Shown in pieces: positions 1 through 12,067 of a DNA stretch of 64,000 bases (positions within the stretch are counted from its first letter, which is position 1; each line of letters begins with the position of its first letter). The translations under genes and the position numbers were made by a program. The notes beneath the pieces were generated by a model. That model was not told where the DNA came from and made no database searches. It was given only the letters and a program-made list of their open reading frames with translations. Source of the stretch: Typhlomys cinereus (lineage: Eukaryota; Chordata; Mammalia; Rodentia; Platacanthomyidae); the NCBI GenBank assembly GCA_023101885.1, contig JALPQD010000512.1, positions 124,001-188,000 of the forward strand. The letters are read 5' to 3'.

Positions 1-2002
1 ATCACTCAAGTATAGGATCATATCATCTGCAAATAGAGATAACTTGACTTCTTCCTTGCCGATTCAAATCCCTTTTATGTCCCTTTCTTGTCTTATGGCT
101 TCAGCTAAGACTTCAAGTACAATATTGAAAAGAAGTGGTGACAGTGAACAGCCTTGTCTAGTTCCTGATCGAAGTGGGAATGCTTCAAGTTTTTCCCCAT
201 TGAGCATAATCCTTGTTGTAGGCTTGTTGTATACAGCTTTTATTATATTGATAAAGGTTCCTTCCATTCCAACCTTCTTTGATCATAAAGGGCTGTTGGA
301 TCTTGTCAAAAGCTTTTTCTACATCTATCGAGAGTATCATGTGGTCTTGAACATTGAACGGGTTTATATGGTGAATTACATTTTTTGATTTACGTATGTT
401 GAACCAACCTTGTGTGCCTGGAATAAAGCCTACTTGATCCACGTGATTGATCTTTTTGATATGTTTTTGAATCCGATTTGCTAAGACTTTATTGAGAATC
501 TTTGCATCTGTGTTCATCAGAGAGATTGGCCTATAGTTTTCTTTTTTAAGTGTATCTTTACTAGGTTTTGGGATTAAGACGATATTAGCTTCATAGAAGG
601 AATTTGGTAGTTTTCCTTCCTTTGCTATTTGATGGAACAGTTTAAGGAGTATTGGTGTTATTAGCTCCTTAAACGTCTGGTAGAACTCTGTGCTGATTCC
701 ATCTGGTCCAGGACATTTTTTGGTGGGAAGATTTGAGATTACTTTCTTAATTTCCTCATATGTTATAGGACTATTTAAATAATTCACAACTTCTTGATTC
801 AATTTAGGTAAGTTGTATTTACTTAGGAATTCATCCATCTCTCTTGTGTTGTCAAATTTCACCGAGTATAAGTTTTTGAAATATGATGTTATAATTCTCT
901 GGATTTCTTGGGTATCAGTAGTGATAACTCCATTTTCATTTCTAATTTTGTTAATTTGGGTTTTCTGTCTCTTGCTTTTAGTTAATTTAGCAAGGGGTGT
1001 ATCAATCTAATTGATTTTTTCAAAAAACCAGCTTTTTGACTGGTTGATTTTCTCTATTGTTTTCTTAATCTTGATTTCAGATATTTCTCCCCTTATTTTG
1101 CTAATCTCCTCCCTTCTACTGCTTTTGGGATCAGATTGCTCTAGTGTCGCTAAAGCTTTTAGCTGCATTGTTAATTTATTTATTTCTGATGTTTCCATTT
1201 TTTTGATGTAGGCATTAAGAGCTATTAGGACAGCTTTCATTGTGTCCCAGAAATTTTGGTAAATTGTATTTTCATTATCGTTCACTTTCAGGAAATCTTG
1301 AATTTCCTTTTTAATTTCTTCCTGAATCCAATTCTCATTCAGCATTACAGTGTTAAGTTTCCAGGAGTTAGTGTATTTTCTGTTGCTTGTTGTGTTGTGG
1401 ATTTCAAGCTTTAAGCCGTGATGGTCTGATAACGTGCAGGCTAGAATTTCAACATTCCTGTATATGTGCAGATTCGTTTTGTGGCCCAATATGTGATCTA
1501 TTTTGGAGAAAGTTCTGTGTGCTGCTGAAAAAAAAGTGTATTCTTTGGTACATGGATGAAAAGTATGATAGAGATCTGTAAGGTCCATTTCAGTAAGGGT
1601 TTGGTTAAGCTGCAAAGTGTCTCTGTTAAGTTTTTTACCTGTAGATCTATCCCATGTTGAAAGGGTGGTATTGAAATCCCCAAGAATTATCGTTTTGGGA
1701 TTGATTTCTCACTTTAGACATTGTAGGGTTTGCTTAATGAATGTGGGAGGGGCCGTGTTGGGTGCATATATGTTCAGTATTGTGAAGTCTTCCTGGTGAA
1801 TTGTACCTCTGACTAAAATGTAATATCCATCCGTGTCTCTTATAATTTTCTTTGGTTTGAAGTCCACTTTCTGATAGCATAATGGCTACCCCTGCCTGTT
1901 TTCTGCTTCCATTAGCTTGTAGAATTTTTGACCAGCCTTTTATTTTTAGGGCGTGCCTGTCTTTTGTGGTGGGATGGGTTTCTTGCAGGCAGCAGATTGA
2001 TG

Positions 2003-2313
2003 GATTGTGATTTTTAATTTTTTTTTTATTATTATTTATTCAATTGTACGTGTGTGTGTATGTATGTGCGCGCGCATGTGTGTATGTGTGTGTGTAGAAC
2101 CACGGACGAATTCGCGAACCACCATGGCCGCCTCCATCTCCTTCTGCCCGGGGATTCACAGGCTCCGCCCTACCAGGACCAGAAGCGCAGGCCGCCCCCG
2201 CTTCCGCCTGGCGTCTATACGTGGGATCTGGGATCCGAACTCGGGACCTTCCGCCTGCAAGGCGGAGGCTTAACCCCTGAGCCACCTCTCCAGCCCGGAT
2301 TGTGATTTTTAAT
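2003..2313 (-). mobile_element. tRNA-derived SINE with 16-bp target-site duplication
   Basis: The SINE proper is 2019-2297 on the minus strand. Its 5' head reads GGGCTGGAGAGGTGGCTCAG, the tRNA-like ID-type head; its 3' end is an (AC)n then A-rich tail, seen as TG repeats and a T run at 2015-2095. A 16-bp duplication GATTGTGATTTTTAAT flanks it at 2003-2018 and 2298-2313, so it jumped into the L1 after that L1 had inserted. The perfect duplication and clean tRNA head suggest a young copy. Confidence 0.9.
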
Positions 2314-3579
2314 CCAAGTTTGTAATCTGTGTCTCTTGATCGGTGAATTAATTCCATTAACATTTAGTGTTATAATGGAGAAACTAATTTTTAATTCTAG
2401 ACATTTATTATGTTTAGTAGTTTTTATAAGTATATTGCTTCGCTTTTAATGGTGTTATATTTGCCTTCTGTTCTCCTGGATACGCCTGTTTTTTTCTTCA
2501 CGCTTGAGTATCATTTCTAGCATTTTTTGAAGGCCTGGTTTGGTGGACATGTATCCCTTCAAGTTGTCTTTGTGCTGGAAAATTTTTCTTTCTCCCTCGA
2601 TCATGACTGATAGTTTTGCAGGGTAAATCAGCCTGGGTTGACATTTTGCTCATTCAATACTTGAAGTATGTCTCTCCAAGCTCTTCTTGCTTTTACTGTT
2701 TCGACTGAGAAGTCATTTGTTATTTTAATAGGTTTACCTTTAAAAGTGACTTGTTTTTTTTCCCTTGAAGCTCTCAGCACCAGTTCTTTATCTTGAATGT
2801 GGAGTGTTTTAACTATTATTTGCCGTGGCGTGCTTCTGTTTTGGTCATATCTGTTTGGGGTGCGTAATGCCTCTTGTATATGAATGGGCCTCTCTTTTTT
2901 TAGATGAGGAAAGTTTTCCTTGATGATCGTTTGAAAAATTTCCTCAGGGGTGGTATTTTGAGATTCTTGCTCTGGTATTCCATGAATACGCATGTTGGGC
3001 TTCTTCAGGGTGTCCCATATCTCTTGAATATTTCTCTCAAGTATCTTTTTGGCTTTAACAACCTCTTCCATTGAACTGGTTAACACTCCCACTTTATCTT
3101 CAAGGTCTGAAATTCTGTTTTCTGCTTCATTAGTTCTGTTGATAAGACTCTGTGGCATTCTGGGTTGAAGATAACTTGTCTTTTAGCTCAGTTTTAAATT
3201 CTGCTTGAGTCTGTTTTAACTGGTCTATGCCAGTTTTTGTTTCTTGCACTGTTTTTCTCAACTCCTCAAGTGTCTGTTGTGTTCCTCTTCAAAGCCATTG
3301 ATTCGGTTATTCAGTCCCTCCTGGATTTCCTCTTTCATAGTATTGAACGTGGTAATGATCATATTTTGAAAGTCATTATCCTGGGTCTGGCTTTCTTGGC
3401 CATTTTCCATGGGTTTGTTCTGGTTGGAGTCTAACATTATGAGATTAATTCCTTCAGTGGGAGATTTGTTTACTTGAGTGTAGTTTCTCATGGATTTGCA
3501 CTTTGACTTGGGCATTGTCGTTTTAAGTGTTAAGATCTTTCAATTTCTGTTCGTTTTTCACTGAACTGAATTATTTGGC

Positions 3580-3800
3580 CTGGTATTCTGAGGGTGGGCA
3601 GGGATGGAGCTTACCTAGATCGCGGTGTGTCCCGGCTGGACCGTGCGAGTCCTGGGTGGCGGAGTGGGAAAGGGAGGACGGGGCATAGGTGGGCGCTATT
3701 TAACCCCGGGGGGGGGCTGGGGCAGGCCCGGGCTCAGGGGGGTCCTCCTCCCCGGCCCTGCGCGGCTCCAGCTCCGGCTGGCTGGTGGGAGTAACTGGGT
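3580..3800 (-). promoter_or_regulatory. GC-rich L1 5'UTR / internal promoter
   Basis: Directly upstream of ORF1 of the first L1 is a strongly G+C- and CpG-rich block, unlike the AT-rich surroundings. L1 5'UTRs act as internal RNA polymerase II promoters, so this is the likely promoter of the element. It does not resemble the distal 5'UTR of the other near-full-length L1 (35.7-36.17 kb). Confidence 0.6.
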
Positions 3801-3805
3801 CCCTT

Positions 3806-4190
3806 GGGCTCTCAATCAGCATTTAAGCTGTAAAATAGTCATCTATTTTAAGTAACGATCAATATGAAGATAATGCTATTTAGTTTTACTGCCAATCCTT
3901 AATATTAAAGATTGCCTTGTGGAGAGTTAGTGGCTGTGGAGTCCTTAGGATTCTAATCAAATGTATTTATTTTTGTGATCTGATACCAGTAGTCATAATA
4001 AAGACTAAGGAGGCTTCCCATAGAAACCAGTTTCTCTGCAATGGGTAGACTTCTGTTATTTTCCTGTTTTTATAGTATTGGATACTTAAAAGAGAGGTAA
4101 GAAGCAATTTGATGTCATACAGGTGACATATATGTGTGGTTGCTCACACAATTTCAAAGTAATCTAAGAATTATAAATCTAGCTATGAGG
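3806..4190. repeat. Upstream copy of a segment duplicated at 63.0-63.4 kb
   Basis: This non-coding stretch matches 63030-63385 in the same orientation with many small indels. Shared landmarks include CTCTCAAT, TTTAAG.TGTAAAATAG, a block around ATCCTTAGGATT and AGTCATAA.AAAGACTAAGGA. No coding potential was seen. Because the 63-kb partner lies just 3' of the CARD exon of Nlrp1, this copy is probably the 3' flank of a further Nlrp1 unit. The first L1 abuts it on the left. Confidence 0.75.
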
Positions 4191-5397
4191 CAATCACAGA
4201 CCTAACATTAAGGCCTTTGACCCATTTTGACTTAATTTTTATGCAGCATTAGAGACAAGGGTCCAGTTCCATTTTCAGCATGTAGAGAATCAATTTACCC
4301 AGCAACATTTGTTGAAGATGCTGTTCTTTCTCCAGTGTTGGTTTTTGGCACCCTTGTCAAATACCAAATGAGTATAGTTGCATGATCTTATATATGGATC
4401 CTCAATTCTGATCTATAGATATGTATATCTGCTTTTGTGCTGGTACCATGATGCTTTTTTAAATTAATAGCTCTATAGTGGAGATTGAAATTCAGCATGG
4501 TGATGTCTCCAACAGTATTTTTATTCTCAGGATTGTTTTGGCTATCCAGTGTCTTTTGTGCTTCTATATGAACTTTAAGACTATTTTTTAAATTTCTGTA
4601 AATAATTACTTTTAAATTTTGATTGGAATTGCATTGAATCTGTATATTGCCTTTGGTGCTATGGTCATTTTCACTATGTTAATCCTTCTGATGCATGAAC
4701 ATGGGATGTCTTTCCACCTTCTGGTATCTTCTTTTATTCTTTCTTCAGTGTTTAAAATTTTCATTGAACAGATCTTTCACTTCATTGATTAAGTTCATTC
4801 CAAGAAACCTCATTTTTCAAAACTGTGGTAAGTTTATTTTTCTCGTTTCATTCTTGTTTTGTTCATCCTTAGTGTATAGGAAGGCCTTTGTTCTTTCCAT
4901 ATTAATTTTGTAATCATACACTTTACTGAACATGTTAATTGATTCTAGGAATGCTATTTAGTTCCTGGTGGAATCATTAGGGTCTCTTAGGTATAGAATC
5001 ATATCATCTGCAAATGAAGATAACCCAATTTCTTCCTCTTCTATTTATATTCCTTAAATCTCCCTTTCTTTTCCTACTGTCTTATCTGGTACTTCATGCA
5101 CTGCATTAAATAGGAGTGGTAAGAGTGGACAGTCTTGTGTAGATCCTGATTTAAGTAGGAATGCTTCAAGTTTTTGTCATTTAGGATGATATTTTATAAA
5201 GTCTTGTTGCATATCATCTTTATTGTGTTAATATTTGTTCCTTCTATTCCTGTTGTCTCCAGGGTTATCATGAAGGGGTGCTGAATTTTGCCAAATGTTC
5301 TTTCTTTGTCTATAGATATGATCATGTGGCTTTTTTATTTGTATGTATTTGTATGGTGAGTTGTATTTATTTATTTTTAAACTTTATTATTTATTAA

Positions 5398-5442
<45 letters not shown>

Positions 5443-6040
5443 CAGAGGGTACTGTACGTCCCTGTGGAGGGCCAAGGGAGACTTCAGGAATCATCCTGGA
5501 TTGTTTCTATCTCCTTTTTGCTTTGCTCTGGGATTTACCAGGCTCAATCCAACAGAGCCAATAGTGCAGGCCACCACGATTTCCACCTGGCATTTTTACA
5601 TGAGACCTGGGTTACAAATTCAGGTCCTGCTGCTTTTGGAGCAATGTCTTAACCCCTGAATCATTTCTCCAGCCCAGTGAGTTATCTTTATTGATATATG
5701 GATATTGAACCAGCCTTGCATTTCAGGGATAGACTGATTTGGTCATGGTGAATGATCTTTTTTATTGGATTTGACTTGCAAGTAGTTTATTGAGGAAATC
5801 CATGTTCATTAGTGAGGTAAGTCTACTATTTTCTTTTTTGGTTTGGGGATCAAGATAATACTGGCTTCATAGAATGTGTTTGGAAGTTTCTTTCCTTTGC
5901 ACAAGGAATAATGCTGCTATTTCTTCCTTGAAAGTGTGGGTAGAATTCTGTACTGAATTTAGTCCATAATAGACTGGTTTTTTGGGGAGGAGTGAGGGCT
6001 GGGAAATTTGTGATTACTGTTTTAATCTCAGCACATGGTA
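4191..6040 (-). mobile_element. Older LINE-1 ORF2 fragment
   Basis: Minus-strand L1 ORF2 remains, too decayed for an open frame. They align by eye with the reverse-transcriptase and C-terminal parts of the L1s at 30.5-33 kb and 37-39 kb, for example the 'catatcatctgcaaat' block at about 5000 and the 'gttttggctatcc' block at about 4535. Divergence is clearly greater than between the two younger L1s. A SINE splits it at 5363-5676. Confidence 0.85.
5356..5683 (-). mobile_element. tRNA-derived SINE with (AC)n tail
   Basis: Same SINE family as at 2.0-2.3 kb, minus strand, body about 5363-5676. The tRNA head is at 5645-5676 and the (TG)n tract at 5402-5439 is the tail on this strand. A short direct repeat GTGAGTT (5356-5362 and 5677-5683) flanks it within the older L1. 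It is more diverged than the 2-kb copy. Confidence 0.85.
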
Positions 6041-7199
6041 AGAGAAGGTTCAGTGAAGATTTAATTATACTAGACTCTTCTTTGCTAACCTTTCCATCCC
6101 TGCTACAGATGAGAACCCAAACAAGACCTAATGTAAGACTTAATGCCTCATATGGCAGTTGGTGCCTCTCAGGGTCTCATCACTAAGTGGCTTTCAACTT
6201 GAGACCAGCTTCTCTAAATTTCTGATGACCCAAGTATGCACAAGAGAAGCTGATAACTGGCATTGGTGGACCTGAATGGTAGGGGGAGACAAAAGAGTTG
6301 CAACCTGAGTGTATATGGTCTGAGGTAAACAGACCAACACAGCAGAGTGTCCTCCTGAGCACCAGCCCTCAATTACCAGGATGAACCAGTCTCCCTGCTT
6401 ATCTCAAGAGGTTGGAAAGAAGAAACCATGATGATGAACTTCAGAACAGTGCAGAGTTTGGATGAGGGCTTGTCCTTTACACTACCACACAACCAATATG
6501 GATATGAACTTTCCCAGGAAGAAGTTGTGAGGTGGATGAGAATGTTCTTTGTGACAGAGGGGGTTCCCTGTGACCACTAGAATTCCCACTCAGTGGAGCT
6601 AAGGCTTCTTTCCTGGAGAGACTTTGGGCAGCTTTTCAAATAGACCACATAGAACCCTGGTCCTGGGATTTCTTGGAAGTTCTGTCAGAAGTAGAGTCTT
6701 GCTTCCATTCCTATATTTTTTATGCCCTTCAGGCCTGTATATAGAAGTCATATCCTCACACATGAGCTCTCTACCTGTGAGCAACCACTCCATCACCCTG
6801 TTTCCTAGCATCATGACCTATGTTTCTTTTGTGAGTGACTTCTCTGGGCCTCTGGGCCTCAGTCCACAGCATAGGATGCATTGCTCTAGCTCTTCCTTCT
6901 GTGAGGCACAGACAAGGGTGGAAGGAAAAGTGTCCTGCACTGTGAATGGCCATGAGATGCCATAGTTTCTGTTCTCTGAGCTCTTCTCCCCGAGAGCATG
7001 GTGGAGACTTAGAAGTCCAAGCTTGTCTCTGACTCCAGGTAGGAAGGAAAGCCCTTCACAAGATTTGGGGTACCAGTAGTCTTTTGTGATATGCAAGAGA
7101 TAACAATAGCTGAGTTGGTACCTAAAAGCAGAGGACAGCACCAAAAGGCCCTTGAGCTTTTGGGAGAAAGAATTAAAATACACAACAAAAAGGATTTGG
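6041..7199. other. Non-coding interval, nothing recognised
   Basis: No open frame here looks like a real exon and I recognise no protein similarity on either strand. The composition is ordinary single-copy-like DNA. It could include old decayed repeats that I cannot name. Confidence 0.5.
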
Positions 7200-7680
7200 T
7201 ACTTTAGACAACTTTATTTCCTTCGATGCAAATGTACATGACTTCCTTGGGTACAGAATTCTAGAGTCCCAGGGGCCAAAAGAAAAGCAGAGGATGGTAG
7301 TTTGGCACAGAACTCAGCAGAAGTGGTTGAGGGTGATGTTGTGAAGGGATGTTGATTATGATCACATAAACTGTTTTCCATGTGGGTGCACATGGGGCCA
7401 TGGCTGCCCAAGGAGAGCAGACCACACAGGGATCCATGCAGACAGAGCAAAGGGGCATGTCCTGGGGTAGAACATTTGCAGTGCCACTGGGAGAAGGTTC
7501 TGGGAGAGTCATAGCAAAAGTGCTCCATTTGATTCCTGCTCCTTTAATTTTTCTATGTCCACACACACTTTTAGGGAGCACATCTACTGCCAGGCTTCAG
7601 CCTTTCAAGCTGTATTCCAAAGTTTATGCCATATTTCCATTTTTTGCTAATATCTCTACTTCAACACTCTACTGACTGCT
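7200..7680 (+). repeat. Segment with an inverted homologue at 43.26-43.68 kb
   Basis: The reverse complement of 43260-43680 matches this block: a shared core around GCAAAGGGGCATGTCCTGGG, then an A/T-rich half ending in a shared CAGGCTTCA motif. Neither copy has a credible coding frame. It is probably an old dispersed repeat rather than a gene. Confidence 0.55.
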
Positions 7681-7954
7681 TGACACACTAAATCTCATGT
7701 CTCCAATCTAATAGACCTTTTCTTATCTCCCAGTTCTGCAGAGATATGCAGAAGTGTCAGCCAGCTGCCTGCACATGAGATCGAGCTTCACTGAGCTTGG
7801 CAGCAGACACAGGACAACAATGTTGCCTGCTGCTGCAGATGGTTTCTGAGGAAAAGTAGATATTGCAGAGTCCCCCCCCCCATTCAAGTGCCATTTAAAC
7901 ATTAATAAACTTGTATGCCTAAACCCTGCACATGCAAACATACACAAACAAAAA

Positions 7955-8065
7955 CAATTTGCTATGCCTGGTGGTGCAAGTCTGCCATGCCTTTACTTGC
8001 CCAGGTAGAAGAGGGAGAATGGCAAGTTTAAGATCAGCCTAAACTATAAAAATCCAAGACTAGGA
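7955..8065 (+). mobile_element. B1-like SINE
   Basis: 7SL-type B1 landmarks appear in order: GCCTGGTGGTGCAAG, then GCCTTTACTTGCCCAGG, then CAAGTTTAAGATCAGCCT, with an A-rich end. It is old and diverged. The rest of 7680-8300 shows nothing I recognise beyond a C run at about 7873. Confidence 0.65.
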
Positions 8066-8309
8066 ATATAACATCAGTGTTTCTGCTTTAAGGAGTCTCC
8101 TTTCTATTGCCCAAACCATTGACCACTGCCCTCTGGCCAATAGATCTTGAACTACAACCTTGCCACCCTCATGACCTTCCTCTATCCCAGTGGTAAGGAA
8201 TCTGATGCCCTGTGCCTATGACCCAGCTTCCTACTGCAGGAATGACAAGCTTCCCTTTCTTCCCCCTCTTGACTACCAGGTGGCAAGGACCTTCCACACC
8301 TGTTCCCAG

Positions 8310-8770
8310 GCACGCTCCACTGCCCTCAAGGCTGAGGAGGGAGCCATGGCGTGTGTGCATATGCCTCACTTCGTGGACCTCCGAGGTAATCGAGTGCAGG
8401 ATAGGGAGAGAGGATGCAGCAATGAAGGGCCTGATAGGATGTATAGGGAGGTGCAGGATAGTAGGTGATGGGGAGAGACTTTATGGATTCTTAGCAAGGC
8501 AGAGCAGGCCAGAGAAACATTTTCTCATTCCACTCTTGTCTGAACATATCTTTGAAGGACATTACCTAACCTTACAATCTTATTTCTTGAGCTTACCGGA
8601 AGTTTTCTGTAAATAGAAGGTGACCTCCTTAGTAACAACATTAACTGGGATCTGGTGCTCCTTATACCAACTGTACCATTTAGGGGCCCCATTTGATGAG
8701 ATTTTTGTGAAGATTATAGACAAAAGGAGGCTAAGTAAGCCAGCAATGAATACTTTGGACCTTGGGTCTA
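8310..8770 (+). pseudogene. Nlrp1 relic: end of a FIIND exon plus its intron
   Basis: The last ~75 nt of an Nlrp1 FIIND exon are recognisable up to 8385. In one frame they read LKAEEGAMACVHMPHFVDL, matching [20 protein letters not shown] of the intact gene at 50.76-50.83 kb. The splice donor is kept (GAG|GTAAT). The following ~380 nt match the start of the corresponding intron at 50.83-51.08 kb, including TTCTTAGCAAG and GTGACCTCCT.AGTAA. Upstream of about 8310 the exon is not recognisable. This is part of a decayed tandem copy with the CARD relic at 10.2 kb. Confidence 0.8.
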
Positions 8771-9849
8771 TTGATACTGGAAGCCATTACCACCCCTACA
8801 GTTAGGGAGAAGACAGTGTCAACAGATTCCTTTTGAATATGGGAACTGCAGAAGAGGACCTTCCTAAGGGAAGAGAGGGGTAATAATGTAGTTCAATATT
8901 GGTCACTTTCAAAGATTCCCTCAGAGCCGCCTCAACTGCCGTTTGAACCAAGGTTACAAGGGTGTGAGACCCTCTGACCCAACAATGGAAGCAGCATGTG
9001 AGACTTGGGAAATGTCACATGACTGCGACAGAGGCAATCTAAAAGAGCCAGCTAGTCTTTGGAACAGGTCTCCACATCAAGCCTCAGAGTACGACAGCTA
9101 GTCACAGACCCAGGTATGTGAAAGAGAGCCTAGCGGCCTTCTTTCCTTTTTCTTTGTTAGTTACTTTTTCCATTCATGTGATAACGCATCTGAGAAAGAT
9201 AACTTAAGGGAAGAAAGATTCGTCTTGGTTCACAGATTGGAAGAGTGCAATTCATCGTGGCAGGGAAGAAATCACAGAGGTGTGACAGTAGGATCGTGTG
9301 CCCAGGGCTCCTCACATCCTGAAGATTCAGGAGGTAGAGAGTGGCGAATGCTGGCACTCAGTTGGCTTTGTTCTTATTCAGTGTAGTCCATGGCCGGTAC
9401 CATCAACACTCAGAAAAGGTCTTCCTTTCTCAGGTAAACCTTTCTGAAGCTGTATTGTAAGAGTCACGGAGAAGCAGAACTCTCCTCTGAAATCTATGCT
9501 GCTCACTTGGGTTCAGGGATTCAACAGAGATAAAAACAAGAAGAGACTAGTTCTAGTATCTCAGGCCTTATTGGAACCAGGTAAAATGAGGTCAAGACCA
9601 CATTGTTCAAAGATAGAAGAAAGTCAGTGACTGGGAGGAGATATATTTGTTATATTGCATGGCTTTTGCAATTTTCTTATCAGGTGTTATAACCACAATT
9701 TAAACTGTAGTCAATATGATTCCGTGTTGGTCACTTCTGCACTACCATGACAAAATTCCTGAGAAAAGTAACAGATTCATCTCCTGCCTGTAGGAAAGTC
9801 TTCAGATACTGGAAGACTGTGGTCATGGCCTCCTTTGATACACCATCTG
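8771..9849. other. Non-coding interval inside the decayed Nlrp1 copy
   Basis: The ZU5/UPA exons that should lie between the FIIND and CARD relics are not recognisable, so they were deleted or have decayed. Two stretches (about 9165-9360 and 9722-9860) resemble a dispersed repeat seen elsewhere in the window, with the signature 'tgacaaaat.cctgagaaa...gattcatct'. No open frame of interest. Confidence 0.5.
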
Positions 9850-11300
9850 AACCTGCAAAGAAGCAAAGTAAGATCTGAGGGGATTTCTGTTGTAAACCAT
9901 GACTAAATGGGGTTGGACAGGTGCATGTCCAAGCATAGAGTTCCATGTCCCTTGCTGATGCTTATAGGGACCTTAACACTTCCTATCCACAGCTTTGTTG
10001 TCCTATCAAGACGTCCCCGTCTGACCAGGCTCAGTGTCAGACACTGGCATGAAGGGCTGAATTGCCTTTCTTGTGGTCAAACGACCTTCCAGAGAGAGAA
10101 GGAAATCAGGGATGCACATTAGTGTAAAGAAAAGGGACTGAAAGGTAGAGGTGGTGGTCAGAGCCTGTGCTTGTTGCCAGTCTCATCTTCTCCCCTAGAC
10201 ACTCCTGTCCCACTACACTTTGTGGACCATCATCAAGCCCAGTTTATGGCTCAAGTGACCCCAATGGATCTTATCTTGGACAAGCTGCATGGTCAGGTAC
10301 TGAGTTCTCACAGTAGTGTGAGAAGGTGTGGGCTGAGGTCACCAGCCAAGACAAGATGTGGAAACCTGTTAAGCCTCTGTCAGTCCTGGAGCAGGGCTGC
10401 AATGTTATATTCTACCAAACTCTGAGGAAGACCCATTCTCACCTGATCATGGATCTATTAGAGACCTATTTCCCTAGGCTTTGGACTCTAAAGGATTCTA
10501 ACACTTTAACCGTTAAGGTCTGATCACTATCTTTGAGTCCTGGCTCCTGCCTCACCTTTCTGTGGCCCTCAGTTTCTCCATCTATAAGCAAGCTGCCATT
10601 TGAGTTGCTTTCCTGATTGCCCAAGCTAGGAATTACTTGTGCATATCAGTGTACTTCATGGGGACCCAAATGATCCCCTTGCTTTTCACAGGCTGGCTCT
10701 CCATGTGGGATGAAGGCATCTCAGAAAACATCCATCTATAGCAGGCAACACTATTCAGAGCAGAGCAGCTGAGCCTAGTGCCCTGCCTGTGCCATCAGGA
10801 GATAAGCAGAGCTGGACGGTGCAGATGTGAAGATAATGGAAATAGACAGGTGTCCTTAGAAAATGTGAATTGTTTATGAATAGAAGAGGAAAAGAATATC
10901 TTAAACGCTTTCCAACCATGATCCATGTTTGCCTAAGAAATTTTTATATGATCCCAGATGTAAAGCAATATAAAGTAGTACACAAATCAAACATTTCTGA
11001 TACAAACCATAAAGCAATTTATCTTAAACAAATTTTATATACATATTATTTTACTATTTATTAAAGATAAAAGCAAATTTTGCTGACCACGCAAATGAAT
11101 TTACTTGGTGGCTTTTGCGTAAAGAAATCTTGGATGAATATTTTATATTTCAAGATTTAGAGTATCTTCAAGATTTTTAAAGATATTCAGTGGCTTGATT
11201 TTTATAATCATCAATGCTCAAAATGCTGCTTTGCACAAATATGTAATATGGACCTTATTTAGAATCATTTGGTGTGCTAGCATAAGCAGTGTAATATGAA
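9850..11300 (+). pseudogene. Nlrp1 relic: CARD exon with flanking intron and 3' flank
   Basis: The exon relic starts at 10199 after a good acceptor (CTTCTCCCCTAG) and reads PLHFVDHHQAQFMAQVTPMD, LILDKLHGQVLS, then shifts frame and continues VWAEVTSQDKMW...KTHSHLIMDLLE. This aligns with the intact CARD exon at 59638-59900. The intron upstream (from ~9850) and the 3' flank to ~11300 also match 59.33-60.75 kb, so this is a genomic duplication, not a retrocopy. The frameshift within the CARD and the missing UPA exons make it a pseudogene. Unlike the intact gene, the relic frame continues past LIMDL. Confidence 0.88.
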
Positions 11301-12067
11301 CATGCTGCAATGTGAACATGTTCACAACCAAGACTGCAATGATCATGTGATACAATACAGCAGGTATTGCCAAAACCTTGGATTCTTTACATATCAGAGA
11401 TTTTTTTAGTCATCTCACATTCAGAACCCTTTTACTGTTGACAAGAATTTTGCAACTACTATGTTGATTGACATGAGGCCATGACACACAATTAAAGAAC
11501 TGTGACACAGAGTGACAAAATAGGGCTGCTGTCCACTGCTGACCCTTCTGCCAGAACCACCATTTCACCACAATGCACAGTGGAATTTGAAGCTTGAAAG
11601 GGTTTGTGGGCCTGTCCTGAGAAGAGACTTCAGTCTTTCCCCCAGAGCCAGCTCCTTACCTGTCTTGTGTATCAGGCTGCTGTTTCCTCTGCTTGGTGCC
11701 AGTAAGTCACATGCCAGAAACATCCATCTTCACTGGTCACATATAGCCGTAATTACCTCTGCAATTTTACATAGAAATCTTCTAAGGATTTTATTTTTTT
11801 TCTATTTTAATGTGTATGTAGGGAGCATGTGTGTGTATATGTTTGTATGGTTGTATGCATGTATATACCTGTATATATGTACAGAAGATCAATTTCAGTA
11901 TCAGGATTCATGTTCCATTATTTTTCTACTTCATTCTTTGTGAGACATGGTCTATGTTCAAACCCAGAGCCCATTAATAATACTAGTCTGACTAATTAGC
12001 TTGCTATATGGATTCCTATTCTCTGCCTTCTGAGGTTGGAATTACATATGGTACTTAGTGCACCACA
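11301..12067. other. Non-coding interval
   Basis: No exon recognised. A stretch at about 11930-12065 has the look of a decayed 7SL/B-type SINE on the minus strand ('gagacatggtctatgttcaaacc...gttggaattacatatgg'). A short (TGTATG)-like stretch lies at 11815-11880. Confidence 0.4.

Larger units (their letters stand above)
1..3805 (-). mobile_element. LINE-1 element, 5' two-thirds (cut by window edge)
   Basis: Read on the minus strand this is an L1 with 5'UTR, ORF1 and most of ORF2. ORF1 remains are at about 2628-3515: a coiled-coil/RNA-binding protein with the stretch NEAENRISDLEDK, starting near 3515. ORF2 endonuclease remains lie at about 1007-1700. Reverse-transcriptase remains at about 1-862 include [13 protein letters not shown] and the palm-type [12 protein letters not shown]. 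The 3' end lies outside the window. Both ORFs contain frameshifts, so this copy is dead. A tRNA-type SINE interrupts it at 2019-2297. It is strongly similar to the L1 at 29.4-36.2 kb, so both belong to related, fairly recent subfamilies. Confidence 0.93.

Noticed and set aside
185..862. 225-codon minus-strand frame as a host gene
   Set aside because: It is the reverse-transcriptase domain of a dead L1 ([18 protein letters not shown]).
6599..7183. Cluster of overlapping open frames on both strands
   Set aside because: No splice support, no similarity, and no codon pattern favouring a strand; treated as chance frames.
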